Part shown: positions 7,601 through 15,855 of the stretch, piece after piece | How positions within the stretch are numbered: the stretch's first letter is position 1 | Layout: each line of letters starts with the position of its first letter | NCBI GenBank assembly: GCA_905221605.1 | Contig: CAJNDS010000248.1 | Location: 1-61,899 of the forward strand | Origin: Symbiodinium natans | Taxonomy: Eukaryota > Sar > Dinophyceae > Suessiales > Symbiodiniaceae | DNA: 61,899 nt | Direction of reading: 5' to 3' | Notes under the pieces: model-generated | The model's input: only the letters and a program-made list of their open reading frames with translations | Database searches by the model: none | Told to the model about the DNA's origin: nothing | Made by a program: the position numbers and the translations under genes

Positions 7601-9617
7601 AGTTCAAAGAATGATGGTGCGCTTGCAGAGACATGGGTATCCGGTGTTGAGAATCCACTCAGATCGAGCGGGGGAGTTTGTCAATGCACGCTTCCGGTCC
7701 TTTTGTGAAACTCGTCTGATATATAGGACCACTGGTGATCCTGGAGTCCCGCAAACAAATGGGCGCGCTGAAGCATGTGTGGGTTTATTCAAACGTGGTG
7801 TGAGGTCGCTCTTAAAGGAGGCGCGACTCGGGCCGGCGTACTGGGCACTGGCTGCTCGCCATTGGTCAATGTTACGGTGGCAGAAAGCTGAAAGGGAGTT
7901 GGGGTTAAATCCGAAAGCATTGCTTCCCTTTGGTGCTCAGATTCAAGTCAAACGTCGTCCGTGGGAGTTGCTGGGTCCGGATGGAACAAAGAAAGGTCGG
8001 CAATGGGTCGATCGTACGCAGCCTGCGCTTCTTTTGGGTCCATGCGATGACCTACCTGGTGGTTATTGGGTGGAAGCTCAAGGGACTGCAAAAGATCCGG
8101 ATGAACTGGTGTTGTTTCCCTGCACTACGATTTTTTCCAACATAAAGGAACCGCCTGAATTGGAGCTGGAAGGGGTGGTAGAAGAACAGGAGCCTCCTCC
8201 TCCAGAGCATCGTCTCAAGGGGAAAAAACCGGTGCTTCGGTTCGCTGACGAGGAAGGTCCTCCTTTACCTCCGCCTCGCGATCCTCCGGCTCGCCATCGG
8301 TTAAAGGAAAAAAGCCCGGCCTCTTCACTGCGTGGTCATGTGGGCTCCTTGCGCTTGCTTCGCAAGCGGGGGGAGAGTCCGCCCTTAGAAATTTTCGAGG
8401 ATGACATGCAGGGTCTGGGGGAGCTGGAAGAAAATGCAGATGTTGAGGACAATGTTCCTGGTGATGAGTATTGGCCGACTTGCTGTTCTCCTCATGAAAA
8501 TGCTTATTTGGTCTGCAAAAGTGAGACTGCCGAGGATGGAACACAGTTGGAGAAAGAAGAGCAAAAAGCCAAGTCAATGTATGAAAGGTCTATGTATGAT
8601 TACGTGGACTGTGAGGAGCTTTTGGAAGGGATTGTATACCCAAAGAGGGTGAATCGAAGAGGTGGTATCAACAATTGGTGCACAAGTACGCGAGCTCTGG
8701 TGTTGGGCCACTATACTCATGGCGGAGTATGTGGTATTACAAAAGAGACCCATCGAAGGCCATGGCTATGTCGTTATTTGGCATTATTCGTGAGGCACCA
8801 CAATCCTGAAGCCAAATTTTCTGCTCTTCAGGTCTCGTGCAATGCTCCGGTGTCATTGCATAGGGATAGTCACAATGAAAAACATTGCTGCAATTATGTG
8901 TGTGGTTTTGGTGACTATAAGGATGGTCAGCTGTGGGTTGAGGATGAAAAGGTTTTGGAGGAAGGAGCTGAAGTGGTGGAACAATCCTATGGGAAGAAAG
9001 TCTTACCTGGAAAATTGGTGGATATCCACTGGAACTTCATGTCGTTCTTTCCGAGAAAACTGCATGGTCCTATGCCTTGGAACGGGAACAGGGTATCCTT
9101 GACAGGGTACACACCTGTTTTTATGGAGCGTTTGAGCTACAAGGATCGGTGCTATCTTCTCCAATGCAAGTTTCCTCTTCCGGAACCACAAGCTGAAGAA
9201 GGTGAAAAAAGGAACTGGTTAAAAATGACGCTGAGAGAAACTTCGCTGGACGACCTTGCAGAAGAAGTCGACTACGCTGTGTTCGAAGCGCATCAATGGG
9301 CTCTAGAGGAGCATTTGAGTATTCGACGCTTAATTGCTGAACAGGAATGTTGCATTTTGGACGAGTTCCATGGATCGGCCAATGAGTCGAATGAGGAAAA
9401 AGGATCAGAGACTGAGAATGGCTGGTTAAAGCAAAAAGGGCTGAGGAACAGCTCTCGAAGTTTTTGGTCAAAGCAGCTCAAGTTCAGCAAGTGGTGCAAG
9501 AAAATACCGCGCTGGAGGCAGCAGAGGAGGTTGAGTTCCTGCAAACAAAAACGATTCCTACACAAGAAGCCATGCAAGAGCTGGAAAAGTGGAGGGAATC
9601 ATTGTCGGACGAGGTGA
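4584..9617 (+). CDS. Copia polyprotein: zinc fingers, proteases, MTase-like, integrase, oxygenase-like
   Basis: 1677 aa as an open frame. No ATG is expected, since it continues gag. Order: CCCH finger (C24-x9-C34-x5-C40-x3-H44), CCHC knuckle (C54-x2-C57-x4-H62-x4-C67), protease-like domains with DTA at 183 and DSG at 344, cytosine-methyltransferase-like domain (about 535-830), integrase HHCC (838-853) and D877/D1027/E1063, a basic Pro-rich linker, and a 2OG/Fe(II) oxygenase-like domain (about 1330-1520). The last ~60 residues (after about 9430) are out of frame, since the true continuation is the frame starting near 9430. The element family is clear. The catalytic state of the extra domains is inference. 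Confidence 0.85.
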   Translation: MTEEGDKGKGKGKRYSGDGERPFCWIYGKTEAGCKFGSRCKFRHDKDSLERGRCFECGAVGHLQPQCPYKDGASSNVDSNPERNRSKGNSPKGGKGGKGAKWGNAKKAEVAEVGDETANAGLDKGSASPSSPSTPNQVLAEALEVLKSMKLSSAQSASSGDPSVRMLCGSGLFQQEGRVALVDTAATHLVRTLFPWECLPDTTVMVQSALGGVTMRITEKGTLIREDNGPLIIPLWLILEFGANLTVINGMCHVSAKSSLDQLLWFEHGCLVMDYKTAEKMVLHAERQRASLSHSQWRNGRADCGVGSSDATLLPKQGEGRGVCVLHVARVSDTNECSGMGMLDSGASHPLRSLRPGEQLPQQKVLVSLAVGSREMCITPGGTLVTPEMVDPLVPIGKASALVGLRVQWRGGKCTASHPVLGELRVRDLNGCPCLEKEVALQIIDEMDWCSPKQALKVARMVQGCPNTDNEVAVKTSLQSAARTASANEEEFVQACWRFLRWYYGNIPENMLMELLPRGDIAALPFNRHKRRRLARAKRVVVHLFSGKQKWHFPSRDVEVLELDLKKGGDLHNSSVWKYLLHLAAEGKVVAVVGGPPCRTVSRLRGEDGGPPVLRRRCGPERLGLKSLPWPHQELAQKDGVLLLKMLFLYDVAVHSRCGTAEVINGSSVFFGMESPGDPELIGKDFSQNSKTVLSAEDLVDGSQERFSSPTFWSWPEVKSFCERYGMYAAHFDQGALGHALVKPTTFLVSDMELWESLEQVRVVVPWSATFASTLEERIGQSSIWARWAFGLVKRIRHRLAQWLHESDAEREAMVLKKEEREGTLRRLTTEERAFRDHCLRGHIPFRRDCQICVSAAGKERRHLRRKHGDAYTLSLDLAGPYKCSKDAHQQKPRHAVIGVYQFPMLDPNVGRPLEKEEDADEVEDQVADEGAGVGEWLGDAVANFEEEDSAPVEPAPVLEAEVLKIQASEKSWKELKDHLTQPVRMINFVMVEPIVDKQQTTVLSAVQRMMVRLQRHGYPVLRIHSDRAGEFVNARFRSFCETRLIYRTTGDPGVPQTNGRAEACVGLFKRGVRSLLKEARLGPAYWALAARHWSMLRWQKAERELGLNPKALLPFGAQIQVKRRPWELLGPDGTKKGRQWVDRTQPALLLGPCDDLPGGYWVEAQGTAKDPDELVLFPCTTIFSNIKEPPELELEGVVEEQEPPPPEHRLKGKKPVLRFADEEGPPLPPPRDPPARHRLKEKSPASSLRGHVGSLRLLRKRGESPPLEIFEDDMQGLGELEENADVEDNVPGDEYWPTCCSPHENAYLVCKSETAEDGTQLEKEEQKAKSMYERSMYDYVDCEELLEGIVYPKRVNRRGGINNWCTSTRALVLGHYTHGGVCGITKETHRRPWLCRYLALFVRHHNPEAKFSALQVSCNAPVSLHRDSHNEKHCCNYVCGFGDYKDGQLWVEDEKVLEEGAEVVEQSYGKKVLPGKLVDIHWNFMSFFPRKLHGPMPWNGNRVSLTGYTPVFMERLSYKDRCYLLQCKFPLPEPQAEEGEKRNWLKMTLRETSLDDLAEEVDYAVFEAHQWALEEHLSIRRLIAEQECCILDEFHGSANESNEEKGSETENGWLKQKGLRNSSRSFWSKQLKFSKWCKKIPRWRQQRRLSSCKQKRFLHKKPCKSWKSGGNHCRTR
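5100..5480 (+). other. Protease-like domain 1 (DTA)
   Basis: VALVDTAATH carries an Asp-Thr-Ala active-site-like motif (D183 of the pol frame), followed by GTLI and a hydrophobic segment. It resembles the next domain in layout but is more diverged downstream. Confidence 0.55.
5580..5925 (+). other. Aspartic protease domain 2 (DSG)
   Basis: GMLDSGASHPLR contains the retropepsin DSG triad (D344). The following GGTLVTP, PIGKASALVG and GCPCLEKEVALQII layout is the pattern of dinoflagellate copia proteases. This is probably the functional protease of the pair. Confidence 0.7.
6180..7010 (+). other. Cytosine methyltransferase-like domain in pol
   Basis: VVVHLFSG (540-547) resembles motif I, GGPPCRT with Cys598 resembles the catalytic PC motif IV of C5 methyltransferases, and GMESPGDP (E674) sits where the ENV motif VI is expected. 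DNA methyltransferases captured by dinoflagellate copia elements have been reported. Whether this divergent copy binds AdoMet is not known. Confidence 0.6.
7080..7900 (+). other. Integrase domain (HHCC and DD35E)
   Basis: Zinc site H838-x4-H843-x6-C850-x2-C853, then LDLAGP (D877), HSDRAGEF (D1027) and PQTNGRAE (E1063), with 35 residues between the last two. An acidic insert of about 80 residues lies between D877 and D1027. All catalytic residues are present. Confidence 0.9.
8570..9150 (+). other. 2OG/Fe(II) dioxygenase-like domain in pol
   Basis: The H-x-D pair is H1426-R-D1428 (SLHRDSHNE), a GDYKDGQLWV strand follows, and a distal H1494 (KLHGPMPWNGNR) precedes R1503. That is the HxD...H...R layout of double-stranded beta-helix oxygenases, including nucleic-acid-modifying families. 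The substrate is unknown. Confidence 0.6.
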
Positions 9618-11764
9618 AGTCTTTGGTTAAAGAGTTGGAGGTGGTGGAACCAACAACTCAAGAAAGGCTGGACAAATTGGCGGAAGAGCCTAATGCACCG
9701 GTGATTGAGTACGTTCCCAGTCTGGTGGTGTTTACCCGGAAGCAAGGGACAGGGAGGAGGCGTGCCCGTATCTGTGCATGTGGAAACTTTATTTCGTCAA
9801 CGGCAGCTACAGAATACGAAGGGCCGAGGTCCCTCAGTCGTCACTCGCTGTACGCTCCAGGTTTAGATTCAACTACCTTCAGGTGTCAAGTGAGGCACGC
9901 AGCATATATGGTGTGGATCATCGCTGGCTTAGACATTTCCAAAGCTTTTCTGACGGCGCCGATGAATAGGGCGCAAAGAGAAGGGCGTCTGGTGGTGGTG
10001 CAGCCCCCAAGGGCGGCGGTGAAATTGGGTCTTTGCACAAAAGAGGAGCGGTGGATTGTGAGGAAGGCCTTGTACGGTTTGGCCGAAAGTCCTGCAGCAT
10101 GGGTGGAGTGGCGAGACCAACGTCTTCAAGGCATGTCTTGGGTGTCAAAGGAGGGACAAGCAATGAGCTTTCAGAGGTCCAATGCAGACCCAAGTCTGTT
10201 CCTTATTATGGCACAAGAGAAGCCAGAAGGTGCAAGCAAGTTGGTGGGGACAATGGGTCTTTACGTGGATGATTTTTTGATGGCTGGGACTATGACAGTG
10301 CTCCGGGAAGCCTTGGAACAGATCAGGAAGGAGTGGAAAACTTCTGAACCCGAGTTCTGTGGTCCAGGCTGTGGTGATGGATTCCTGAAGTTTTTGGGTG
10401 TCCAAATCTGGTATCGAAATGGCAGCTTCTTTCTCAACCAGGAGGACTTCGTGAGAGATTTGCTGAACCGAAGAGGGTATCAGATTGATGAAACTGGAAA
10501 AGGTAGTAACCTGCCAATGGTGAAAGAAACTCCAGGTGAAGAAGAGGAGGTGGATATTCCTTCCTTGCGAGCGGCTCAAGGTGCCGTAGGGGAGTTCCTC
10601 TGGGTGGCAATCAAAACTCGACCTGATTTGGCTTTCTGCACAAGCCAGTTGTCTTTGTGGACATCCCGAAGGCCGCGATTTGTGGTTAAAAAGGCTGAGG
10701 AGGTATTTCGATACCTTGCTGCAACTCCAACGTTAGGCCTGACGTTTGGTGCAATCGCAACATGCGAAAAAGAAAGGAATGAGGTGTTGCGTTATGGGCG
10801 AGGCGTCAAGGTGGTGGAGTCTTACGCGGATGCCAGCTTTGCAGCAGGTGAAAACGAAAAGAGCCACTCAGGAGCGGTGGTGGTTTGGGGTGATTGTCCG
10901 GTGATGTGGGCAACACAGAGACAATCAACCGTGGCGTTAAGTACTGCTGAAGCTGAATTACATGCGTCCATAGAGGGAGCAACGATGATTCAGTCGTGCG
11001 CCCCTATAATTGCCGCTTTGGTTGGAACAGGTGAAGAATCGCTGCAAAAAGTGCTGTATACAGATTCGGTTTCGACGTGCTCAATCATTCAATATCCTGC
11101 TGGAAGCTGGAGGACAAGACACCTGAGAATTCGAGCAGCCGGGGTCAGGTCTCTGGTGGACCGTGGTTACATGGTGATAGCGCATCTTCGTGGTGAGTAT
11201 ATGATTGCTGATCTGTTGACAAAATTGATGAGTGGACAGGTTTATGCAAAGCAAAAGGCACTTTGGGGTCTCCAACTGTTGGTGCAAGGAACTGACTTGA
11301 AAAGGGCCTCTCTTGCAATGGCGGTCATGATGGTGGCTGCATCCCTGCAAGGGATGGCAACAGGTGGAGAAGAAGTGTCAGCTGCTGGTTTCTTTTGCTC
11401 AGAAGAAGGGGTGTGCCAGGTCGCCAACACATCTACGGTTATGGCTCTGGCTCAAGGTATTGAAATGGTTATCAACAATTCAGACCTTGTTGCGTATTTG
11501 GTGGCAGCAATCATACTCTGGGAATTGGCATGGTGCCTCTTTCGGCGGCTGTACAAATGGCTGTGGATCAAGAAAGTGGTGGTTATTCCGGCGAGTGCCA
11601 CTTTGTATACAACAGTGGGTGGGAACTGTATGCACGCAAGCAGTGATTGTGATGTTCTGCGATATTCACAGCCCAGGGCTAAGACGCTTTGCAAGCATTG
11701 CCTCAAGGATGGCTGGGTGGTGAATGCTGAGTTCCTTGGTGAGGAACGGGCCGCTGGAACGTAA
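9464..11764 (+). CDS. Copia reverse transcriptase, RNase H and C-terminal tail
   Basis: 766 aa as an open frame, continuing the pol frame after a shift near 9410-9465. RT palm Asp in GLDISKAF (D157), YVDD (267-270), then RNase H with YADAS (D456), STAEAELHA and YTDS. After RNase H come about 150 residues found in few classic copia proteins: a hydrophobic segment (about 676-700, AYLVAAIILWELAWCLF) and a Cys/His cluster (C722, H724, C729, C743, C746). It ends with TAA at 11762-11764. Loss of frame separates it from integrase, so as it stands RT is made only by frameshifting. Confidence 0.9.
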   Translation: MVKAAQVQQVVQENTALEAAEEVEFLQTKTIPTQEAMQELEKWRESLSDEVKSLVKELEVVEPTTQERLDKLAEEPNAPVIEYVPSLVVFTRKQGTGRRRARICACGNFISSTAATEYEGPRSLSRHSLYAPGLDSTTFRCQVRHAAYMVWIIAGLDISKAFLTAPMNRAQREGRLVVVQPPRAAVKLGLCTKEERWIVRKALYGLAESPAAWVEWRDQRLQGMSWVSKEGQAMSFQRSNADPSLFLIMAQEKPEGASKLVGTMGLYVDDFLMAGTMTVLREALEQIRKEWKTSEPEFCGPGCGDGFLKFLGVQIWYRNGSFFLNQEDFVRDLLNRRGYQIDETGKGSNLPMVKETPGEEEEVDIPSLRAAQGAVGEFLWVAIKTRPDLAFCTSQLSLWTSRRPRFVVKKAEEVFRYLAATPTLGLTFGAIATCEKERNEVLRYGRGVKVVESYADASFAAGENEKSHSGAVVVWGDCPVMWATQRQSTVALSTAEAELHASIEGATMIQSCAPIIAALVGTGEESLQKVLYTDSVSTCSIIQYPAGSWRTRHLRIRAAGVRSLVDRGYMVIAHLRGEYMIADLLTKLMSGQVYAKQKALWGLQLLVQGTDLKRASLAMAVMMVAASLQGMATGGEEVSAAGFFCSEEGVCQVANTSTVMALAQGIEMVINNSDLVAYLVAAIILWELAWCLFRRLYKWLWIKKVVVIPASATLYTTVGGNCMHASSDCDVLRYSQPRAKTLCKHCLKDGWVVNAEFLGEERAAGT

Positions 11765-11923
11765 ATTTTTTTCAAGTTTGAGGTGAAGAAATCCTCAATG
11801 GTAAGGGATTCGGCCAATGAGCTGAAGGTTCGTCCTGGAAGACGTAAAACCATAATGTGCACTTCAAGCAGCTGGCTGCTGCCTAAACGGCAGTTTTTGG
11901 CCAAAGATCTGCACCTCCAATGT

Positions 11924-11943
11924 GTCCTAGGAAATCCTAGGAC
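11924..11943 (+). other. Perfect stem-loop next to polypurine tract
   Basis: GTCCTAGG and CCTAGGAC form an 8-bp stem with an AAAT loop. It ends one base before the polypurine tract. Confidence 0.8.
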
Positions 11944-11951
11944 AGGGGGAG
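11944..11951 (+). other. Polypurine tract (AGGGGGAG)
   Basis: This purine run directly precedes the right LTR (TG at 11952). This is the expected position for plus-strand priming. Confidence 0.85.
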
Positions 11952-12174
11952 TGCGGAGCTGCTGCTGGTATTGTAGAAAAGAGTTAGTGTTGGGAGTTGA
12001 AAGGGTTAACAAACCCGGAAATCATGTTTGGCTCAAGACCCTGGGCAATGCGCCCTACAGAAAAGGTGTGTTTGGTTGTGTTTTGGGTTTTGTCTTTGGT
12101 TGTTCCAGGGGAATCAAGGGTTTCTGTTGGGGTTGACTGCTTCGTTTCTCGTCCCCCCTCGGTTGCCCCCCGAA
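11952..12174 (+). repeat. Right LTR (223 bp)
   Basis: It matches the left LTR at 222 of 223 bases. The spliced-leader-like segment is at 12015-12037. TAGGG and further TTTAGGG repeats follow. Confidence 0.95.
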
Positions 12175-12998
12175 TAGGGTTTAGGGTTTAGGGTTTAGGG
12201 GGGGTTTAGGGTTTAGGGTTTAGGGTCTAGGGTCTAGGGTCTAGGGTCTAGGGTGAGGGTTTAGGGTTTAGGGTTTTGGCAACCCATATATACTCTGGTT
12301 TTGGGGTTCGGGTTTCTATGAACCATTCGAAAGCCTCAGGGTTTAGGGTTTAGGGTTTAGGGGTTAGGGTTGAAGGTTTAGGGTCCAGGGTTCAGAGGTG
12401 GCCAGAGTCGTTTAGGGTTTAGGTTTGTTCAGGGTTTCGTGTTTTGGGTTTAGGGGGTTTCGAGTTTGGGGTTTCGGGTTTCGGGTTTTGGTTTTAGGGT
12501 AGGGGGTTACGCCTTTGAAGGGCTTGTTGCCGCATTTCGGCTTGAGGCTTTAAGTGGTTGGGGTTGCGGGCTTGATGAAGAAGTGTTTAAGAACCCAAAG
12601 CCTAGTCAATGTTCAAGGATTGAGGAGGGCGCATGAAGCAGGCTGGAGCTAAACCCGAAACCCGAAACCCTACCCTAAACCCCAAACCCTAAACCCTAAA
12701 CCCTAAACCCTAAACCCTAAACCCTAGACCGTAAACCCTAAACCCTAAACCCTTAAGGTTCTGGGTTCGGCAGCCTCAGAATCAGGCGTCGTTTCTCTGC
12801 CTACTGCCCTCCCAAGTAGGAGTTCAGTGAGAGGTCAGCTTTCGAGATCAGGGTTCTGGGTTGGGGAGGTTTGAACCCTAAACCCTAAACCCTAAACCCT
12901 AAACCCTAAACCCTGAACCCTAAACCCTAAACCCTAAACCCCCTAAACCCCCTAAACCCCCTAAACCCCCCTTTAAACCCGAAGACCTAAACAGCAGG
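12175..12998 (+). other. Intron remainder after the copia insertion
   Basis: G-strand repeats and variants (TCTAGGG) run from 12175 to about 12500. A core follows (12505-12650). C-strand tracts are at 12651-12760 and 12873-12985, separated by a 110-bp unique piece. The intron ends AACAGCAG(G). Confidence 0.6.
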
Positions 12999-13074
12999 CT
13001 GCAGATGACGCCGCAGCTTCTGCGACTCGTGGTGGAGGTGCCAGGGCTGCTCCGCATCCTCCGTAGGGCTCAGG
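12999..13074 (+). CDS. CSE1: CSE1-like exon c
   Basis: It reads LQMTPQLLRLVVEVPGLL.. to ..RRAQ and is followed by GTTTCGGG. It corresponds to the ALRILFSSLILISKLF helix of CSE1L. The phase fits exon b and, with one-base sliding, exon d. Confidence 0.65.
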
Positions 13075-13552
13075 GTTTCGGGTTTTGGGTTTCGGGTTTA
13101 GGGTTTAGGGTTTAGGGTTTAGGTTTCGGGTTTAGGCTGTTGGGGGGTTGCAGAGGTTCAGGTTTAAGCATCAATGGCTTCCTGGAGGAGGTTTTGGGCC
13201 AGAGAGGAGCCTGTAAACCCGTGGGGCAAGGCATGTAGCCCTTCCCGGTGCGCTTCCGATCGGAACCCCAGAACCAACTCTCCGACATTTTGCAGTTTGT
13301 CAAGGGACTGGGTTTTGGAGTACTATACTTTAATACTTTTTGTTTTGGTTCTGGGTTCCTATTGTAGCTACTTATACCTAAAAAGTGTATACTCCTTTCC
13401 AGGGTCTACTTCAAAGCTAAGGGGATGAGCCGAGGGTGGGCATTCTCGAGGAAACCCTAAACCCTTAGCCCGAAACCCTCTGGTGTACCACGCCCTACAT
13501 GAGAAACCCCAAACCCTAAACCCTAAACCCTAAGCCCTAAAACCCTGGCCAG
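13075..13552 (+). other. Intron containing dispersed repeat
   Basis: G-strand repeats (13075-13135), a unique core (13140-13450) with an inverted-repeat element (13317-13395), then a C-strand tract (13450-13545) ending GGCCAG. Confidence 0.6.
13307..13424 (+). repeat. Dispersed element copy 1 (MITE-like)
   Basis: About 118 bp, closely similar to 36086-36202. The ends GGAGTACTATACTTT and AAAGTGTATACTCC are inverted (13317-13395). No coding potential. Confidence 0.7.
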
Positions 13553-13615
13553 GGCGGCAGCGTGGCGCACAACGAGCACCTGCCGCGGGCGCTGAACGCC
13601 TGGATGGCCTTTTTG
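13553..13615 (+). CDS. CSE1: CSE1-like exon d
   Basis: It reads GGSVAHNEHLPRALNAWMAFL. HLPRALNAWM parallels DLPEFFEDNMETWM of CSE1L. The acceptor is GGCCAG and the donor GGTGCTC (GT at 13617). Confidence 0.7.
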
Positions 13616-14396
13616 GGTGCTCGAGACGCACTAGCTTCGGCCCCTAAACCCTCTAGACTCGATGCTCCTGAACAACGATAAGCCATCTAGACCTCCAATA
13701 AGCCCTACAAACCCTAGAAACCCCTCTAAACCCGACAAAACCCTATAAACCCTATGAAAAACACGATGAAGCCCCTATGATACCCAAACCATTTAAGGCC
13801 GTCTTGGCCCCAAGCGCTCTGAAACCCCCTGAATCCCCCTTCTCTTGAAGGGCTTAGGGTTTAGGGCTTCGGGGTTTAGGGTTCAGGTTCTGGGTTAGGG
13901 TTTAGGGTTGAGGGCCTGAGCCACCGGAGTCTCGGGGTTCAGGAGTTAAGTTGGTTTTTTCCGAAATCGCCTAAGCTCTACAGGCATATTAGACCGTGTG
14001 GCTTTGGGCCTCTGTTTATTTTTTTTCTGGCCTTTAAGCTTCAGGCTTTGCAAGCAGGAACCCCCCGAAACCCCGCCAAGAGGAGTTTGGGGGTTCGCCT
14101 GAACTCTGGTTTCAATCCGGGGAGCCCCCGTTCCCGGAGCGTGAACGTGATATGGGGGTCGGAATAACTACGAATAGTATTCCCTTATGGTCCCTTTATA
14201 AACCTACCATAATAACCCCCAAAATCCTGTGCTACTTATGAAGGCCCCTACAGTATCCGTCTTCCATGGATTCCTCGGGGCTTAGGGTTGAGGGCTTAGG
14301 TCTTAGGGTTGAGGGCTTAGGGTTCAGGACTTGGGGTTTGAGGGCTTAGGGCTTCGGGTTTCGGGCTTCGGGGCGCATGGGGATTTTTTCTGGGAG
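13616..14396 (+). other. Intron of atypical repeat order
   Basis: It begins GGTGCTCGAG with CCCTAAA-like sequence soon after (13640-13760) and ends on the G-strand side (13850-13920, 14280-14370). This is opposite to the usual order. The middle (13930-14280) is unique with no gene seen. Confidence 0.5.
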
Positions 14397-14495
14397 CAAG
14401 CCCGAGGCTCTTCGCTTCCTCCCGATTTGGCCCTGGCCACGCTCCGCGGGTTCTCGGCGCTGCTGGCGACCCCTTCGCGCGGGGGCCCGGCCAGG
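14397..14495 (+). CDS. CSE1: CSE1-like exon e (frame uncertain)
   Basis: All three frames are open. The one that fits phase 0 on both sides reads QARGSSLPPDLALATLRGF.. and would cover the loop and helix before CSE1L FQRYLPRF. The acceptor is CTGGGAG and the donor G|GTTTGG. Confidence 0.45.
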
Positions 14496-14879
14496 GGTTT
14501 GGAGGTACACAGGTCGTTAGAAGTAGGGTTACGTGAGTATGGTAAACATACTCAAGTAGAACCCGATTTTGGGGTACTTATAACCCCACTCATGGGTTTC
14601 AGATGTAGTCATAAGTTGGGCTATAAGTATGGCAGCTATACTTTTGTATGACCCTGCTGACGAGTACTCCGTGTGGGGGTGTGGGTGTGGGTTGAAGCTT
14701 GGGGGGGGCCGCTGGGCTCGAAGTTTAGGTTATCTTTCGCCAGGGCTGTCATGGCTTGTGGAGGTTTAGGAAAGCCCAAGGGGCCCCCATTTTTTCGTAT
14801 GCCACCTTCAACCCTGAAGCCAAAACCCAAAACCCAAAACCAAAAGACCCTCAACCCCAGGGCCCTAAACTCCTAGCAG
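14496..14879 (+). other. Intron
   Basis: A short G-strand start, then a unique stretch with a perfect hairpin GAGTATG/CATACTC (14535-14553), then CCCAAAA and CCCTAAA repeats (14815-14870) ending CTAGCAG. Confidence 0.5.
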
Positions 14880-14963
14880 GCAGAAGTCCCGAAATTCCTG
14901 AGCTTAAAGCCCCCTGACCTGCAACACGCCCCTAAGCACAAAGCCGCGCAAGGCTTTGCACAG
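14880..14963 (+). CDS. CSE1: CSE1-like exon f
   Basis: 28 codons open only in this frame, AEVPKFLSLKPPDLQ.. to GFAQ, with donor GTGTGGGG. AEVPKFL may equal EEFQRYL of CSE1L. The junction to exon g is in frame. Confidence 0.55.
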
Positions 14964-15363
14964 GTGTGGGGTTGGGGCCTTGGTTGCTTTTAGGGTTTAG
15001 GGTGTAGGGTTTAGGGTAGTTAAGGGAAGCCTAAGCGCTGAAACCCTGAACCCTAAACCTCCAGCTCAAATTTGGGGTGATGTCGAGGGGCTTGGGGGCT
15101 AAAAGCCGCTAAACCCTCTAAACCCTCGAAACCCTTTGAACCCTCTTAACCTTGACATCCTCTAAACCCTCTAAGCCCTAAACCCTAAGCCCTAAGCCCC
15201 AAACCCTAAACCCTAAACCCTAAACCCTAAGCCCCAAACCCCAAACCCTAAACCCTAAACCCTAAACCCTAAACCCTAAACCCTAAACCCTAAACCCTAA
15301 ACCCTAAACCCTAAACCCTAAACCCTAAACCCTCGAAGCCCTGAACGCTCGTGTTTTTTTGAG
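14964..15363 (+). other. Intron
   Basis: GTGTGGGG and TTTAGGG repeats, a short core, a long C-strand array (15175-15335), then a T run and GAG acceptor. Confidence 0.6.
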
Positions 15364-15440
15364 GCTGCGGGGAGCGGACTTCATCCACAACGCCTTCGAG
15401 TGCTTAGCGCAGGCCATGAAGGCCGGCCGAGGACCTTGGG
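15364..15440 (+). CDS. CSE1: CSE1-like exon g
   Basis: It reads LRGADFIHNAFECLAQAMKAG.., matching the VSNAIQFLASV helix of CSE1L, and ends at GGG|GTTTAGGG. The phase fits both neighbours. Confidence 0.7.
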
Positions 15441-15855
15441 GTTTAGGGTTTAGGCTTTAGGGTTTAGGGTTTAGGGTTTAGGGTTTCGGGTGTAGGGTTT
15501 AGGGTTTAGGGTTGCGGTTTTCAGTCTATTTTTTTTAGTTGCTTTGTTTTGCCTTAAGGGCTGTTTTGGTTTCTTAGGGTGTTTCGGAGTTCGGTTTTAG
15601 GGTTGAGGAGGGTTATCACTTAAGGCTCCATGGTTTTTGGTGGGAAAGACCTTCGGCGCGGGGGGGGGGGGAAGAGGAGGATTTGCTGTGGTGGCTCAGG
15701 AGTCTGCAGGCCTTTGTAGGGCTCCGCTTCCGGGTTCAGTTTAGGGGCTTGGGGTTCAGGGTTTCGGGGTTAGGGTTTAGGGTTCAGGGTTTCAGGGTTA
15801 GGGTTTGGGGTTCAGGGTTTAGGGTTTGGGGACCCCAAAACCCCTCTCCCTTCAG
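15441..15855 (+). other. Intron
   Basis: TTTAGGG array (15441-15515), unique and G-rich middle, more G-strand repeats up to 15830, then CCCCAAAACCCCTCTCCCTTCAG. The C-strand end is short. Confidence 0.5.

Larger units (their letters stand above)
2257..12174 (+). mobile_element. Complete Ty1/copia-type LTR retrotransposon
   Basis: This is a 9.9-kb element with 223-bp LTRs, a half-tRNA-type primer-binding site, gag, pol in copia order (protease, integrase, RT, RNase H), a polypurine tract and flanking TAGGG. Additional domains are a methyltransferase-like region before the integrase, an oxygenase-like region before the RT, and a membrane plus Cys-rich tail. LTR identity (222/223) implies recent insertion, yet the coding region is broken at about 4332-4347, 4584-4600 and 9410-9465. 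It lies in sense orientation inside a CSE1-like intron. Confidence 0.95.
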
